Of a DNA stretch of 22,500 nucleotides, positions 9,451 through 22,131 are shown piece by piece. Origin of the DNA: Halocaridina rubra (taxonomy: Eukaryota > Arthropoda > Malacostraca > Decapoda > Atyidae). Made by a program: the position numbers and the translations under genes. Under the pieces are notes generated by a model. That model ran no database searches. It worked only from the letters and a program-made list of their open reading frames with translations, and was not told the origin of the DNA. How positions within the stretch are numbered: the first letter of the stretch is position 1; each line of letters starts with the position of its first letter. The stretch spans positions 7,501 through 30,000 of the forward strand of contig JAXCGZ010004515.1 of the NCBI GenBank assembly GCA_037179515.1, in the 5' to 3' direction.

Positions 9451-10569
9451 GTAAATGACCTTGAATGCTGCAATATTTCCAAGATACAGTTTTTAAATGA
9501 ATGAGGTTGTGATGAAGCAATACCACTTTATTGTTGGAGTTCGGGTCACCAATATAATAGGGCAGTCCAAGATCATGATCAAGAATGAGCCAAATTTGGA
9601 AAGACAGTGTTTCCTCTCAAACAATTTTTTTCTATGTTTTTGGAACAACAGTTTGCTAGTACGTCTTTCAAGAGTTTTGGGGGGTATTTCAGGACTTGCT
9701 GCAGTTCCTGTTTTTGCCAGAGTATGCTTATTATTAATATTTTAATGCCATGGCATTTTTTCTAAAACTACAAAGGGTTTTAACTTAAACCCTATAACAT
9801 TGCTGTCTAGCTGCAATATCATCCGGACCTTCAATGCTATAAAGCCTGGCAAACTAAGGTAGTTTCATCCATTTTTAAAGGTCTGCTGGGACAATTATTC
9901 TTTTGAGTAAGATCACTTCCTTTTGGCACTTGTAGTAGGTTGGCCCATGGCACCAGTTGACTGTTGCAGTACTACAGCTGAGATGTCTTTTGGACTTATA
10001 TAGGACTGTCCAGGACAGTTCGATGTTAAGTCTTCTTTCAGCTATGGTTCTTTTTCTAGGCCTACATACACACTGAATATTCTTGGATATTTATTACACA
10101 TCTCTTACTATCCTTTCACATCTGACAAACCACAACACACTCCATCTTTGTTTCTCTTTAGTTTTTTATTTCTTCGTGCCCAGTCCCGATGAGGGCAGAT
10201 TTATTTAATTATTTTTTTTGCCTGTCCTGGTGTCACAATCATAAAATAAATAAAAATAAAAAATAATTTGTGCAGCACTGAGTGACTGACTGCCAATTTC
10301 TTCAGACCACTCTCGAGTGCTCTGGTTGCTTCTGCCATGTAATGGTACTTTCTCAGACTTAAGCGAATCTACAGGTGCTGTTTAAAAAAGTTTTCACTCC
10401 CAGGTAGCTTTTCACCCTGTTACTGAGATCAATCTGACATTTGATCCTTGAGAAACAAGTGTTGATGCACAAACTCTCTGTGATGATGCTTGAGCTGTAA
10501 TATTTTATTTTTTATTACAAGTAAAGGAAAGAATTAAATGCAGCACATCTCCTAGTAGGGTGTATGTCT
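9451..10569. other. Sequence separating the two Tigger pieces; unassigned
   Basis: This 1.1-kb stretch falls inside the transposase reading order, where the intact protein would have only a few tens of residues. It is probably an inserted or rearranged segment. No coding domain, terminal repeat or target duplication could be defined. A minus-strand MGQPTTSAKRK near 9940-9960 recalls the Met-Ser-Gly-Pro start of Tigger proteins but is out of order and followed by a stop. Confidence 0.45.
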
Positions 10570-10983
10570 CACCTTAGCACAATTTTTGATGCCTTGATTA
10601 AGTGGCTGCAGCAGTGACATTGTGATTTGAAGTACGAACACCACTTGTAAGTTTTCATTCTCATAAATCTTTATGGGATGTCCTGTAGCATTGTCGATGA
10701 TAGATAGGACTTTGAATGACAGCCCCTTCATCTCGACATTGCTAATACTTCATGTATTAATCAATGGAGAACCAGTTGAGAAGCATGATTATCATCTCCC
10801 AAGCTCGGGTTTTTTGGGCTTTTTACACACGCCCTTGCTAGAGTCCTGTCTATGACTTCCTTTGCTGCCACATACCACCATACTAACTTTAAAAATGCTA
10901 GCCTTAAATCCAGGGGCCTACTTTACAAATTTTGGTACGTGCTTCCTATATGGCATCGTCTTCTAGAATAGGCTCGTTTTATC
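10570..10983 (-). pseudogene. Tigger/pogo DDE transposase core, broken
   Basis: On the minus strand the frame reads SLF*KTMPYRKHVPKFVK*APGFKAS, matching the family's LFWKKMPSRTY...SAPGFKASKD with W changed to a stop. Further on come KGLSFKVLSIIDNATGHP and VVFVLQITMSLLQPLNQG. These are the DNAPGHP and PPNTTSLLQPLDQG blocks of the pogo/Tigger DDE domain (DDE_1). The catalytic D of the first block is kept (codon 10693-10695). The later catalytic D of LDQG is N (codon 10597-10599), 32 codons on. The N-terminal DNA-binding half is missing. Loss of a catalytic residue and several stops make it inactive. Confidence 0.88.
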
Positions 10984-11015
10984 ACTGTTGATATATATAG
11001 TATACATATACACAC

Positions 11016-13138
<2,123 letters not shown>

Positions 13139-13260
13139 AGATGTAAGACTTGATACAGTAGTAAATATATAGTCTTTAATGACTGCTCAGTTGTTAGTAA
13201 GATGTAAGACTTGATACAGTTGTAAATATGTAGTCTATAATGATTGCTCAGTTGTTATGT
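13139..13260. repeat. 61-bp tandem duplication
   Basis: AGATGTAAGACTTGATACAG starts at 13139 and again at 13200. The two 61-bp units differ at only a few positions, ending in GCTCAGTTGTTA in both, so the duplication is fairly recent. Confidence 0.93.
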
Positions 13261-13554
13261 GTCTTTATTTAAAGGATATTGTTTTTTTTTATTTGATTTT
13301 GTTCATTATGTGATTGGTTTTCATATAGGCCTATGAGGGCGATTCTTACAATACTTTGTATGGTGTATTCTTAATCATAAGAACACTTCTTTTCCGTATC
13401 TTTTATGGATTGTTGTATAGGATATCTCTTTGGAAAGTCATTATTTTCTTGTAAGTAAAGTTGCTTACTTACCTTTTACTCTGGTACTGTTCTTTGATTG
13501 GAGAAATGATTCTAAAAATCAAGTGTAAATATATTAAGTTGATAAGCATTACTT

Positions 13555-14311
<757 letters not shown>

Positions 14312-14322
14312 TAATAATAATA

Positions 14323-14353
<31 letters not shown>

Positions 14354-14354
14354 T
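14312..14354. repeat. (AAT)n microsatellite
   Basis: About 14 units with one AGT interruption. Confidence 0.93.
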
Positions 14355-14515
14355 GAATACAAAAAGTAGTAGTATGTATCTCAGAAAAATGGACATGATT
14401 ACTCACTTTTTACCTCTACTCCTAGGTAGGCTTATCAGCCTCCCAGTGGGTTCAATAGTCTTTTCCATTCTCTTCAGTCTTCGAATATTCTATCTCTTAC
14501 AATACATAAATAAAT

Positions 14516-15120
14516 AAATTGGAGAGCTTAAATGATGGAAAGGCAGAGAGGGGAGAGGTGTTCCTAATAGTATCATCTGGAGTTACCTGTAATGGGTGGG
14601 CAGACAGATGTTGCTTGGGGTTAATTGAAAGGGGGTTAGATGGAGGTGAAGAGGAAAAGGAGGGGAGGTTGAGGTAGGTTGTTAGAGGTTGTTATACGAA
14701 TTGATGAAGTCGATGGGTTGATGGTGAAAAAAAAGAGATAAAAGATTGTGAATGGACTAAATTGCATAGCAAATAGAAAGAGGAAAGAGGTTAAAAAGAT
14801 AGAGAGAATAGGTAAAAGATAAGAGAAAGAAAGACGCAGAGGAAGATATAGAGAGAGGATTATAGTAAGAGGAAAAGAGGAGAAAGGATAGAGTTAGGGT
14901 AAGGGCGATAGAGAAATGGAATAAGTGGAAGAAGAGAGACGAAAATCCTTGGAAGGAATGAAAATGGAGAAAGATTTATGATAAACGAAGAGAGAGAAGG
15001 ATAATGAGGAAATAATAATGGAATAAATAAATAAGAGAAAAAGAGGAGGAAGGCGAAAGAGAGTAGAGTTAGATGAAAAGAGGAAAGAAGAGAAGATTTA
15101 GAGGAAGAGGATCAAGAGGA
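14516..15120. repeat. Purine-rich tract of about 600 bp
   Basis: The + strand is overwhelmingly A and G, with motifs such as GAGGAAAAG, AGAGAGAGG and GGAAGAAGAGAG and no simple repeating unit. The first 200 bases have more T; from about 14730 the bias is strong. No open frame of note occurs. Confidence 0.8.
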
Positions 15121-15144
15121 AATTATGAAACACGAGGGAATTCA

Positions 15145-15535
15145 AATTTTTGTCCTCCTTATGGATCACTGGTATCCCCCATTTGACTGGGGGTAAAGGT
15201 GTGGATACAGACAGGTTAGAGCCAGGGTACTTAGACTGGTTGTCCCTTCCTAAAGGGGGGTTTACACGGTCAAACGGTTCGTCGAACGCGGTTCGACAGA
15301 CAAGTGTTTGAAGTGATGTTCGAACATGTGAACGGGGTATCCGTGTTCGACAACCAAATACCCCGTTCACACGTTCGAACATCACTTCAAACACTTGTCT
15401 GTTGAACCGCGTTCGACGAACCGTTTGACCGTGTAAACCCCCCTTAACGCATGGCCCGCAGTGGGATCGAACACGACTTTGTCATATTCAGCATTTCCCG
15501 ACTGGTGAGCTGTACCACTTTGCCGAACGGGAATG
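15145..15535 (-). mobile_element. tRNA-derived SINE interrupted by a MITE
   Basis: On the minus strand it starts near 15535 with a tRNA-like head. A box A-like GGCAAAGTGGTA (about 15512-15523) is followed by a B box GTTCGATCCC at 15463-15472 that fits the polymerase III consensus. The body continues to CGTTAGGAAGGGACAACCAG across the MITE insertion and ends near 15145 after a CCCCCA-TTTGAC-TGGGGG hairpin (15176-15193). Without the 191-bp MITE it is about 200 bp, a normal SINE size. Its body differs from that of the SINE at 7297 and 20340, so it is another family. Confidence 0.72.
15254..15444. mobile_element. Palindromic MITE, Harbinger/PIF type, nearly perfect
   Basis: The element is 191 bp: two 87-bp arms that are reverse complements except at two positions, around a 17-nt loop (15341-15357). 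The ends are AGGGGGGTTTACACGG and CCGTGTAAACCCCCCT. It is flanked on both sides by TAA (15251-15253 and 15445-15447), the 3-bp TWA target duplication typical of PIF/Harbinger elements. It has no coding capacity, so it would depend on a transposase elsewhere. It sits inside the SINE at 15145-15535, so it is younger than that SINE. Both arm mismatches are CG in one arm and CA in the other. Confidence 0.92.
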
Positions 15536-15539
15536 ATTG

Positions 15540-16402
<863 letters not shown>

Positions 16403-16497
16403 ATTTATGAATTCAAGTACTGTAAAGATGGAAAATTATATTATTACAATTTTTTTCTGTGTCCTCTTTAATAGTTCTCAAACTTTTGAATTTATGT

Positions 16498-16527
16498 GAA
16501 ATAACGAGATCGCGAAATAACGAGATC
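16498..16527. repeat. Two-copy 16-bp repeat, GAAATAACGAGATC
   Basis: GAAATAACGAGATC occurs at 16498-16511 and 16514-16527. The word resembles terminal repeats of some DNA transposons, but no partner end was found. Confidence 0.7.
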
Positions 16528-17236
16528 CCTCCTAGTGTTTATTAACAATCTCGCCCTTTATTTTTCCCATCTTATTCTACTTTAAATAATTCCATCTTAC
16601 ACATTTGGTCGTCTCGCAGAGGCACCACTCACTTCTCAGAGACTTAAATAAATGGAAATAATGCAGTTATTTTATGTTTTGTTTTTTTATTCAATAAAGA
16701 TTGTTCCATGACTCATTCAAAATATGCAAGTGGGGGATCATGAGATGATAATTTGTGTGTATAAGTTGTAAGAAATCCACAGACAAAACCTACTTAAATT
16801 TCTCAGTTAAAAAAAAAGGTAGACATTTTTCGCACGATGGCTGGCCTCGTTCAGGCTAATTCTAATAAGTCCCTCGAATATATATATACAATTTTCTGTG
16901 AGATACGGAGGTCTTTCTGGATTCCTACACAATATTATATCTCTCCTGCCTTAAAGAGAGATATAATATTTCTTTAACCTTGCATTTGTTGTCAGTGTTC
17001 AGGAACATCGTGAACATCAAGACTGAAATGTGTTAGCAGTGTCTTGGTTTCTGCGAGAGGTGTCATACACTCGCCATCTTTATTTATATATATCTGGTAT
17101 AAAATATTAGTACTGTGGTAACAGTGTCCTTCGTATTGCTCGAAACCCCATTTCCCATATAATTTTAGGGTATTTGTTTGGCTAGAATTTTCATAGGAAC
17201 AGATGGTATTTACATAGGTGGTCATTTCACTGCTAT
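16528..17236. other. Intron 2; no exon seen, one strong hairpin
   Basis: Non-coding apart from the hairpin at 16931-16970. A 77-codon antisense frame at 16992-17225 has no recognisable content. Confidence 0.5.
16931..16970. repeat. 15-bp perfect inverted repeat, 10-nt loop
   Basis: AATATTATATCTCTC (16931-16945) and GAGAGATATAATATT (16956-16970) are exact reverse complements around CTGCCTTAAA. It is not followed by a T run on the + strand that would suggest a terminator. Confidence 0.9.
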
Positions 17237-17745
17237 AAGTTTCCCCTCATGCAGAATATGCGTGTGTGTGTGTTAAGTTTCCCCTCATGAAGAAGGTGCG
17301 TATGTGTTAAGTCTCCCCTCTTGAAGAAGGTGCGTGTGTGTGTTAAGTTCCCCCTCATGAAGGAGGTGCTTGTGTGTGTGTGTGTTAAGTTTCCCCTCAT
17401 GAAGAAGGTGCGTGTGTGTGTTAAGTTTCCCTTCATGAAGGTGTGTGTGTTAAGTTTCCCCTCATGAAAAAGGTGCGTGTGTGTGTGTTAAGTTTCCCCT
17501 CACGAAGAAGGTGTGTGTGTGTGTGTTAAGTTTCCCCTCATGAAGAAGGTGCGTGTGTGTGTGTGTTAAGTTTCCCCTCATGAAGGTGTGTGTGTGTGTT
17601 AAGTTCCCCCTCATGAAGGAGGTGCGTGTGTGTGTGTTAAGTTCCCCCTCATGAAGGAGGTGCGTGTGTGTGTTAAGTTTCCCCTCATGAAGAAGGAGCG
17701 TGTATGTGTGTGTTAAGTTTCCCCTCATGAAGAAGGTGTATGTGT
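17237..17745. repeat. Minisatellite, 14 copies of a 30-42 bp unit
   Basis: The unit is TTAAGTTTCCCCTCATGAAG, then AAGGTGC and a (GT)n of variable length. Fourteen CCCCTCATG-like cores can be counted. Unit length varies mainly through the number of GT pairs and through loss of AAGAA. Antisense frames of 67 and 88 codons across it are by-products of the repeat. Confidence 0.95.
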
Positions 17746-19094
17746 ATATATGTATCTATGTGTTTGTGTTAACTTTGTAAAAAATACATTTTGTTTTAGG
17801 ACTCAGTGACAAAAGTTTATATGATTAGAAAAAAAAAATTATCTTTAATAAATTTGGTTCATATTTCGTTTTAGGGATAATTATTAAATATTAAGTTTTT
17901 CTAAGTGTTTTATTATTTACTTTATTGTTTTAGTTTACCTTTTATATTAGAGACAATTAGCTAGTTTTTTAGTTTTTGTAATAATTCTTTGGGTTATTTT
18001 TTTTAGTTTCTGTAAGTACAGTAATTGTTTGGGTTATTTTATTGATTAGGGTAATATGCTTTAGGAGACTTTAGATCTCAGTTTCTTTTGAGTAAACAAA
18101 CAAGCATTTCTGTATTATTATTACAATGTACAAAAGGTAAAAACTTAAAAAATATTGATATTATATAACATAATTATTGTTTACATAATTACCCTAACTA
18201 TCTTGATCAAATAATTCCATGAAATAGGCAATCAGGAGTTTAATTAATAACACTAAAGCGTAATCAGCCATTGGAATCTTGGCTTAGACAACTGTTGTTT
18301 ACACATTTCTTGTAGGTAAATAGATAGACAGAAAGCTTGATTGATTGATTGGCTAATGGAAAGAGAGTGTGAAGTTTCATTCTCGTTTGTCAATGACAAA
18401 ATGGAAATCGTACCCAGGTAGACAGATTTAGGTACATATGAGGTAGATATAGATATAGAGATTATAGGTAATGACAGTTTAGTATATTAGATAATTTACT
18501 TGTTTAAAGCATATGGCAGTTGTTTTTATGGAATTTTGGTCCATTAGGTTCGTTTAGATCCTGGTATTATTTTTAGTGTGAGACTTTTAATTCCTTTGGG
18601 AACTTGCTTATTCAACCTGCCCCACCTGTGCCCAAATTCTCGTGTGCCCCATTAGTGAATACATACCCCCAAAGAGTTTTCTTAAGATATTCAAGATTTA
18701 TGTTTAATAAGACATTTTTTTTAATTTCAAGTGATTAATTATTTCTTCCAGATTGATGAGAGACACTGAATTATTATATTAAATTTTAATTCTTCTATAG
18801 CAGAATTGACTGATACTTGTTTAATTTTGAGTTAAGATAAGTAACTATAACAGAAGAAAGGAGGATACCTTAAAAATAAAAAAAAACTCATCAGGCCATT
18901 GAATATTTCGCTTTACAGGGGATAATACCATAGCCAACAAACTCTTTTGTGGTGGTGCATGTAAAGTGGGTATGACTTAGGAAAGTACCATAGGGAGGAA
19001 AAAAAAAATCTCATTCTCTTGTGCCTTTTGTCCAGAAAGAAAGGTTTATCAGCTATGCCCGTACCTATTGCCAGAAGAGTTTCATCTCCCACAG
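17746..19094 (+). other. Intron 2, last part, to the exon 3 acceptor
   Basis: AT-rich, with a small tandem copy at about 17968-18045 (TAGTTTTTGTAA and TAGTTTCTGTAA followed by TTTGGGTTATTTT). The chosen acceptor is TTTCATCTCCCACAG ending at 19094. A second pyrimidine-rich acceptor (CTCTTGTGCCTTTTGTCCAG) ends at 19035, but its phase does not match exon 2. Confidence 0.5.
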
Positions 19095-20219
19095 ATCCCC
19101 AGGCCTTTTTACAGTGTCCTACACCGCCTCTCAAGAAACACGAAGGTACCCCTGAAAAAGCTTGCCCTGACGATAACGGTAATACCCTCTCCATTGCTGT
19201 TCTGCCGCATACTCCCTCTGTTATACATCCATATACACGTTCGCCCTCGCCCGTGTTAAATTTGCCCGATCATACTGACCTAGATTTTACACCTAGTCTC
19301 CCAAGGGCTTCTTCTGAAAGGAACCCCTTCGAACTGTTGACCCCCTCTGGAGTACATTCGTTGCAGAATTCACCCTCAGGAATAATATCCTCTCGAGAAT
19401 TACCTCATTCCCAGTCGTACACTCCTTCAGCTTGCAGTTGGTTGGCTCTACACCATCCTGCGTATACATTGACACCATCTTTCTCAGCTGAAAATTCTTG
19501 GTCCTCAAAGCTCTCAGAATGTTCAGACGTGAGTAGCTCTGTATCTCCCCTCTCTTCGGTCATCACTTCGGAGTCTTCTTTTCAGAGTTGCACTTCCTTT
19601 GTAACTCCACGGACTGGGAATAGTGCACGTGTCATTATCGTCGAGAAAGACAGTTGCAGGGCAGTGGTTTCAAGCGACAGCTGGTTCGGTTGTGGACGAA
19701 AGTCCAGCATGTTTGGAATGGTCGTAGCAGCCGTTGGAAATTGCATTAGGGCCGTGGAACCAGCTCAGAGGAATCTCATAGATGAACCTGAATTTGTATC
19801 TGAAGTGCATGAGGATGTGGCATCTGCAGTCGGTGTGGTTACTGTCAGTGCCAGCTCCTGTAGCCAGAGAAGTACAGAGCAGCATTTAAATGGAGACACG
19901 TGGTTAGGTCAAAATAGCAGTGCGAATACTACTCGAAATCTCTATATCATTGAAGAGGCTCCTCCCGCCTACTATGAAGGGATTGCATCTTATTCTAGCG
20001 ATCTTCCCATTGCACACCAGACGGTGCAGCAAGAGGAAGAAGAAATGCCTCATAGCCATGTGAGGAAGAGTAGTAAAAAAGTGAAGAGCAAGAATTTGAA
20101 GAGCTCAGCTACGCGTCGACCGTTGGTCTTGATGTTTGGGGCTCAGAAGACTCCTGGACGACCTATCAACAACAATAATAACATCAGCAACAAAATTACC
20201 AACAAGAGAAGTAAATCAG
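19095..20219 (+). CDS. Large 375-codon exon, probable exon 3 of the PCTAIRE-class kinase gene
   Basis: The stretch 19019-20281 is open throughout, far longer than chance in this AT-rich DNA. With the acceptor ending at 19094 and the donor TCAG|GTTTGT, the exon is 1125 nt, phase 1 at both ends like exons 1 and 2. Joined to them it spans residues 70-444. The sequence is rich in S, P and T with no membrane span or known domain. Short motifs (composite numbering) are TPPLKK (79-84), TPEK (88-91) and TPGR (422-425), all proline-directed kinase sites; NPF (146-148, EH-domain type); EEAPPAYYEG with PPxY (359-362, WW-domain type); an acidic run then RKSSKKVKSKNLK. No homologue is recognised. It could instead be a first exon starting at ATG 19055 (MPVPIARRVSSP), or use the 19035 acceptor after an unseen exon. 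A donor at AGAA|GTAAAT (20211) would shorten it by three codons. Confidence 0.68.
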
Positions 20220-20339
20220 GTTTGTTACTATTAATAAATTTTGTTTTAGTTTTTATCACAGTTACTCATTGCAAATGGCGTTAAGTGAAATGTAATTGTA
20301 GTTACCTATATGCATATAAGAAAAATTAGTATGGCAGTA
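20220..20339 (+). other. Start of intron 3; read-through end at 20284
   Basis: If the donor is not used, the frame continues for 21 codons, mostly hydrophobic (LLLLINFVLVFITV), to TAA at 20282-20284. T-rich intron starts often give such residues, so it may mean nothing. Confidence 0.5.
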
Positions 20340-20555
20340 GCATCTAAGAAATTGGCCACCATGACCGGGTGATAAATCACGCGATTTTGATTCGTCAGGT
20401 CTTCGGTTCAAAACCCTCCTCGGTCAGAGGTTAGAAAAGGCATCTACTCAGGGTAAGGGTTACTGCCACAACCAAAGTTTTTCGTAAGGAGGCACCATCC
20501 CAACCTTTATTAGAAAAGTGAGTCCATGACGTAAAACTGGATCAGTAGCACCTAA
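20340..20555 (+). mobile_element. tRNA-derived SINE, sense copy
   Basis: A B-box-like GGTTCAAAACC (20405-20415; GTTCAAAAC fits GWTCRANNC) is followed by GTCAGAGGTTAGAAAAGGCAT, CTACTCAGGGTAA, TTTTTCGTAAGGAGGCACCAT, and the tail TAGAAAAGTGAGTCCATGACGTAAAAC. This matches the reverse complement of the next copy in order and spacing. The 5' head is diverged and its start is uncertain. Confidence 0.8.
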
Positions 20556-20596
20556 CAGATCCACATCACATGGTCGAGTGATAATAGTTCTTGTTC

Positions 20597-20795
20597 CGGT
20601 TTTACGTCATGGACTTCCTTTTCTACCAAGGGCTAAGACGGTTGCCTTCTTGCAAAGGCAACCGTTTTGGCAGATTAATCGTTACCCTGAGTGCATGCCC
20701 TTGCTAACCTCAGACCGTGACGGGGCGTGAACCCTCTACCTGATGCCTCAGAGTCACGGACACTACTGCTTGAGCCACGGTGACTACAATAGTAA
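20597..20795 (-). mobile_element. tRNA-derived SINE, antisense copy, near full length
   Basis: On the minus strand it has an A-box-like TGGCTCAAGCAGT (20765-20777), a B-box-like GGGTTCACGCCC (20723-20734), then CTGAGGTTAGCAAGGGCATG, CACTCAGGGTAACGATTAATC, and the tail TAGAAAAGGAAGTCCATGACG. Near 20638-20665 it has an added hairpin, GGTTGCCTTcttgcAAAGGCAACC. It lies tail to tail with the copy at 20340-20555. Confidence 0.85.
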
Positions 20796-21134
20796 CACCC
20801 TTTTATAAACAAGTTTCTAGACGATGACATAATAAATAGTAACATAAAACTTGAATGAATGAGTTGGAACTTTTTATACTTGATATTTGCTATTAGTAAA
20901 AACTCAGATGTTTGTTAACTCCTAAGTGGTGTCTCAGTCCACACTTTCATTGAGATACCAGGAAAAAGATCTCACAGAAAGGGACAATTCTAACACTATA
21001 TACAATGTAAGGTAACTTAACCTAACCTAACCTGACTTGATTTAACCTATTGTGTGATGCTTGTTAATTACATAATTATTTTGTTAAAATCATATATTTT
21101 CAGTTAATACATGTGTTGAATTCATCTTCATATC
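20796..21134. other. Intron 3; no exon seen
   Basis: Non-coding. It contains AATAAA at 20831-20836 and a CCTAACCTAACCT run at 21021-21033. Confidence 0.5.
21021..21033. repeat. Short CCTAA run (telomere-type unit)
   Basis: Same unit and same flanking AA...GA as the copy at 2523-2535, inside TAAGGTAACTTAACC. Confidence 0.8.
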
Positions 21135-21135
21135 G

Positions 21136-21198
<63 letters not shown>
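21135..21198. repeat. (GTT)12 followed by T28
   Basis: Twelve exact GTT units run directly into a T28 run. Read on the minus strand it is a long A run then (AAC)n, which could be the tail of an antisense retroelement, but no element body was recognised beside it. Confidence 0.95.
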
Positions 21199-21203
<5 letters not shown>

Positions 21204-21581
21204 AATGTGATTTTTCTGTGACTTTATTTCTGGGAAGTTTTTTAATGTGATTTTTCTCTCTTCACATTCTCAGAACATGTACTCACATTAAATGACCATT
21301 TTCGAACATTGAAATAGGAGATAATGATTCTTGAATTATTTTCAAGTCTATTTTCTCTCACAAACAACTGAGAAACGAATGATATCTGGAACATATAGTG
21401 GCATCAGTTAACTTTAGATATGTCAGTTTTTAAGGGTCAAGATCCAAAGCCAGTTTATCCTATTGAACCCTTTGTAAAATATACGTAAAGACTAAAAAAT
21501 TATCTCACTTTAGTAGAGATATGTAATTTTTTGTCTTCCAGAATTTCAGCGTGATGGAGGATTGTCAAATAGGAGATAGAT

Positions 21582-21606
21582 AGAGAGAGAAAGAGAGAGA
21601 GAGAGA
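21582..21606. repeat. (GA)n, interrupted
   Basis: Short GA run with one AA break. Confidence 0.9.
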
Positions 21607-21845
21607 TTTAGCATGACACTTCAGATATCTCTGTGTAACCAATTGTGGTTTAGATATATCGGTTATATATTATTCATTGATTAAATAATATTAGTGATTG
21701 GTAACGTAGCCATGTGATTAAGGCTTTTTTCCTCGTAAGCTCTCATGGACGTGTCGGGAAGTAAGTTATTAGGGATTAAGAATACTAATTGCACGAGGAT
21801 GAATATCTTATTCTGAACAGCATTTCCTTACTTGAAGCGAATGAG

Positions 21846-21846
<1 letters not shown>

Positions 21847-21880
<34 letters not shown>
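21847..21880. repeat. (GA)n microsatellite
   Basis: About 17 GA units, followed by a further purine-rich stretch. Confidence 0.95.
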
Positions 21881-21886
<6 letters not shown>

Positions 21887-22085
21887 AGGAGATAGAAGGA
21901 AGAGGCGAGGATGGGTGTGGAAGAAAGAGAAAAAGGAAGAGATGTAGGATGAGAGACAAGAAGAGGATAATGGGGCAAATGCCACTATGTAATGGAAAAA
22001 GTCCCTTTAGAAGACCGAGAATAGCAAACAACAGAATTTTAATAGAATTCCATATTGGAACTACCGAGGGAATGTTACTCTTCCC

Positions 22086-22090
22086 GAGAG

Positions 22091-22128
<38 letters not shown>
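22086..22128. repeat. (GA)n microsatellite, one GG break
   Basis: GA run of about 43 bp with an AGAGG interruption near its start. Confidence 0.95.

Positions 22129-22131
<3 letters not shown>

Noticed and set aside
17237..17745. Regular repeats that look like a CRISPR array
   Set aside because: The spacing is filled by variable GT runs, not unique spacers, there are no cas genes, and the DNA is eukaryotic. It is a minisatellite.
19293..19885. Antisense frames opposite the large exon
   Set aside because: Shadows of the longer + strand open frame.
20340..20795. Possible tRNA genes
   Set aside because: B boxes are present but no cloverleaf forms, and the sequences carry a shared long tail; they are SINEs.
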